A stretch of 7,079 nt of DNA from an uncultured bacterium (lineage in GTDB: Bacteria > Bacteroidota > Bacteroidia > Bacteroidales > Muribaculaceae): the NCBI GenBank assembly GCA_946184715.1, contig CAMHGU010000114.1, positions 1-7,079 of the forward strand, written 5' to 3'. The position numbers and the translations under genes are program-made. The notes beneath the pieces were generated by a model. That model did no database searches, was not told the origin of the DNA, and saw only the letters and a program-made list of their open reading frames with translations. Within the stretch, counting starts at the first letter, position 1. Every line of letters begins with the position of its first letter. Of this stretch, positions 5,654 through 7,079 are shown piece after piece.

Positions 5654-7003
5654 ATGAAGCGCAAGATTTATCAGCAACTCCTTGACTGGAAGGCGAATAT
5701 GGCCGGCCGAGTGGCATTGCTCATAGAAGGAGCACGGCGCATAGGCAAGAGCTATATCGTGGAGGAATTTGCCAAAAACGAATATGAGTCGTACATCCTT
5801 ATTGACTTCAATAAAGCCCCACAGATGGTAAGGGAATGGTTTGACCTGTATTTGGAAGACCTCGACACCCTCTTTTTGTACCTAAGCCAGCACTACAAGG
5901 TGAAGCTCTATGAGCGCAAGTCGCTAATCATCTTCGATGAGATACAACTTTGCAAACGCGCACGGGCAGCCATAAAATTTTTGGTAGCCGATGGGCGTTA
6001 CGACTATATCGAGACCGGATCGTTAGTAAGCATCAAGAAAAACACACAGGGCATCGTAGTCCCATCGGAGGAGCGCGTCATCAAGATGCACCCTATGGAC
6101 TTTGAAGAGTTCCTTTGGGCCACCGGCAACGAAATGCTTATGGACTTCATCGGCAAGATGTACAGAGAGCGGAAGCCCTTGGGGCAATTGCTCCACAGGC
6201 GCGCCATGGACGCTTTTCGTCTATATATGATAGTGGGCGGAATGCCACAAGCCGTAAAAGCCTATGTGGAAAGCAAAGATTTCGCTGAAGTAGATGCCGC
6301 CAAGCGTGACATTCTGGCACTCTATCGCAACGATATATTCAACTATGCTGACAATCAGGCGATTAAAGTCGCCAATATCTTCGACAACATACCCGGTCAG
6401 CTCTCCAAGCACGAAAAGAAGTTTCGACTCTCGGCATTGAAGGAAGGGGCCAAATACCGCGATTTGGATGCGGCATTTTTCTGGCTCAGCGATGCGAGAG
6501 TAATCAATATCTGCTACAATACCACCGAGCCCAACATCGGCTTGAAGATGAACCAAGAGCGAACTACCTTGAAATGCTATATGAACGACACCGGCCTACT
6601 ACTGAGCCACGCCTTCGATGAGGCCGGTATTGTCACTTCCGAAATATATCAGAAGCTCCTGCTCGGCAAGCTCGAAGTAAACGAGGGGATGATGATAGAG
6701 AATATCGTAGGGCAGATGCTGACGGCCGGCGGCCACAACCTCTATTTCTACAGCAAGTCGACCGGAGAAGCTCCCGACCGAATGGAGATCGACTTTCTGC
6801 TGCGAAAAAGCGGGGTAACCAATCGCCACAACATCCGCCCTATAGAGGTAAAAAGCGGGAAGAACTATACTCTTACATCGCTCACCAAGTTCGTCAGGAA
6901 ATATTCTGAGTACGCCACTACACCTACGGTGATTCACACCGCCGATTATCGCGAAGATGGCGGTATTACCTATCTGCCCATCTATATGACGCCTCTACTC
7001 TGA
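5654..7003 (+). CDS. AAA_14 / DUF4143 family ATPase
   Basis: Predicted cytoplasmic ATPase of unknown role, in a family found in many copies in Bacteroidales genomes. The 449 aa comprise an N-terminal AAA_14 domain (about 18-155) with Walker A GARRIGKS (26-33), Walker B SLIIFDEIQ (90-98, Asp95-Glu96) and a sensor-like ETGS (120-123), then a middle helical part with VGGMPQAV (194-201), then DUF4143 (about 215-400) with KCYMNDTGLL (307-316), EGMMIENIVGQ (344-354) and EIDFLL...IRPIEVKSGKN (378-403). Glu349, Asp380 and Glu398-x-Lys400 are arranged like a PD-(D/E)XK nuclease-fold active site, a superfamily to which DUF4143 is related. Nuclease activity is not shown. Length and motifs look intact. 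Codon use is more AT-rich than the neighbours, suggesting separate acquisition. It has its own promoter in the repeat array and ends 11 bp from a convergent AraC-type gene. Links to defence or mobile DNA are speculation. Confidence 0.95.
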   Translation: MKRKIYQQLLDWKANMAGRVALLIEGARRIGKSYIVEEFAKNEYESYILIDFNKAPQMVREWFDLYLEDLDTLFLYLSQHYKVKLYERKSLIIFDEIQLCKRARAAIKFLVADGRYDYIETGSLVSIKKNTQGIVVPSEERVIKMHPMDFEEFLWATGNEMLMDFIGKMYRERKPLGQLLHRRAMDAFRLYMIVGGMPQAVKAYVESKDFAEVDAAKRDILALYRNDIFNYADNQAIKVANIFDNIPGQLSKHEKKFRLSALKEGAKYRDLDAAFFWLSDARVINICYNTTEPNIGLKMNQERTTLKCYMNDTGLLLSHAFDEAGIVTSEIYQKLLLGKLEVNEGMMIENIVGQMLTAGGHNLYFYSKSTGEAPDRMEIDFLLRKSGVTNRHNIRPIEVKSGKNYTLTSLTKFVRKYSEYATTPTVIHTADYREDGGITYLPIYMTPLL

Positions 7004-7014
7004 AGTCGATATAG

Positions 7015-7079
7015 TCAGGGGCGGAGCTGGGCGTAGCGGGATGGGCTGACGCCCACGTCGCGCTTGAAGGCGCGGGTGA
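7015..7079 (-). CDS. C-terminal end of an AraC-family HTH regulator (partial)
   Basis: Only the last 20 codons plus a TGA stop (7017-7015) are in the window. They read TRAFKRDVGVSPSRY followed by AQLRP. The pattern F-x-R-x-F-K-R-x-x-G-x-S-P-x-x-Y/F is the end of the second helix-turn-helix of AraC/XylS DNA-binding domains, so the upstream part should be an AraC-type regulator, or a hybrid two-component protein ending in such a domain. What it senses cannot be told. It converges on the ATPase gene with 11 bp between stop codons and no visible terminator. Its last five codons and part of the stop match the proA 3' end base for base. Confidence 0.82.
   Translation of the reverse strand, partial: TRAFKRDVGVSPSRYAQLRP

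Noticed and set aside
5414..5677. Minus-strand frame encoding a repeated HLFEIF-type peptide with 11-residue period
   Set aside because: It is the reverse reading of the 33-bp DNA repeat and the nadK end. The period is a multiple of three, which keeps the frame open; no start context or family resemblance.
96..5739. 14-bp match GAAGGAGCACGGCG between the hairpin array (96-109) and the ATPase Walker A codons (5726-5739)
   Set aside because: A match of this length is not surprising in 7 kb of biased sequence, and no similarity extends on either side.
284..7034. Mobile element bounded by the 18-bp direct repeats
   Set aside because: The interval consists mainly of core genes (proA, exbB/exbD/tonB, pdxJ, nadK) in an ordinary Bacteroidales order and has no integrase or transposase.

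Overview
The window looks like chromosomal DNA of a Bacteroidales bacterium, perhaps a fairly GC-rich Muribaculaceae-like gut species; the family is an inference. The reasons are the gene set and order (nadK divergent from pdxJ, then an ExbB/TolQ-ExbD/TolR-TonB cluster), exact TAnnTTTG-type promoter boxes, the lack of Shine-Dalgarno sites, and a DUF4143 ATPase of a kind common in this order. Most of the window is core housekeeping sequence with high GC. The right-hand ATPase gene is visibly more AT-rich.

Layout. Positions 1-57 are AT-rich and may hold the upstream half of a promoter firing leftward out of the window. Positions 91-240 hold a GC-rich chain of five short hairpins separated by a repeated TGAGGAGCAC-type linker, just past the 3' end of proA. 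Five genes then lie on the minus strand, read from right to left: pdxJ (4450-3728), exbB/tolQ (3688-2918), exbD/tolR (2866-2405), a tonB/tolA-like gene with a GTG start (2386-1625) and proA (1535-282). A 9-bp inverted repeat separates tonB from proA. On the plus strand are nadK (4643-5515), a four-copy direct-repeat array with exact 33-bp period (5523-5640), and an AAA_14/DUF4143 ATPase (5654-7003). The last 65 bases are the C-terminal end of an AraC-type HTH protein on the minus strand.

How the genes work together. PdxJ makes pyridoxine 5'-phosphate, NadK makes NADP, and ProA uses NADPH in proline synthesis, so the core part is cofactor and amino-acid metabolism. The three membrane genes would form a proton-motive-force-driven inner-membrane motor that energises outer-membrane transport or envelope integrity.

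The most interesting part is the nadK-ATPase junction. The 19-bp repeat unit of the 33-bp array is exactly the spacer of a Bacteroidetes promoter: in copy 3 it lies between a TTTG -33 box and a TAACTTTG -7 box. Copies 1, 2 and 4 have no such boxes. This could be a promoter that repeat slippage or recombination could switch. The hairpin array beside proA is the second structure worth a look, because its stems differ in sequence yet all remain self-complementary while the linkers are conserved. No rRNA, tRNA, CRISPR array or insertion sequence was seen.
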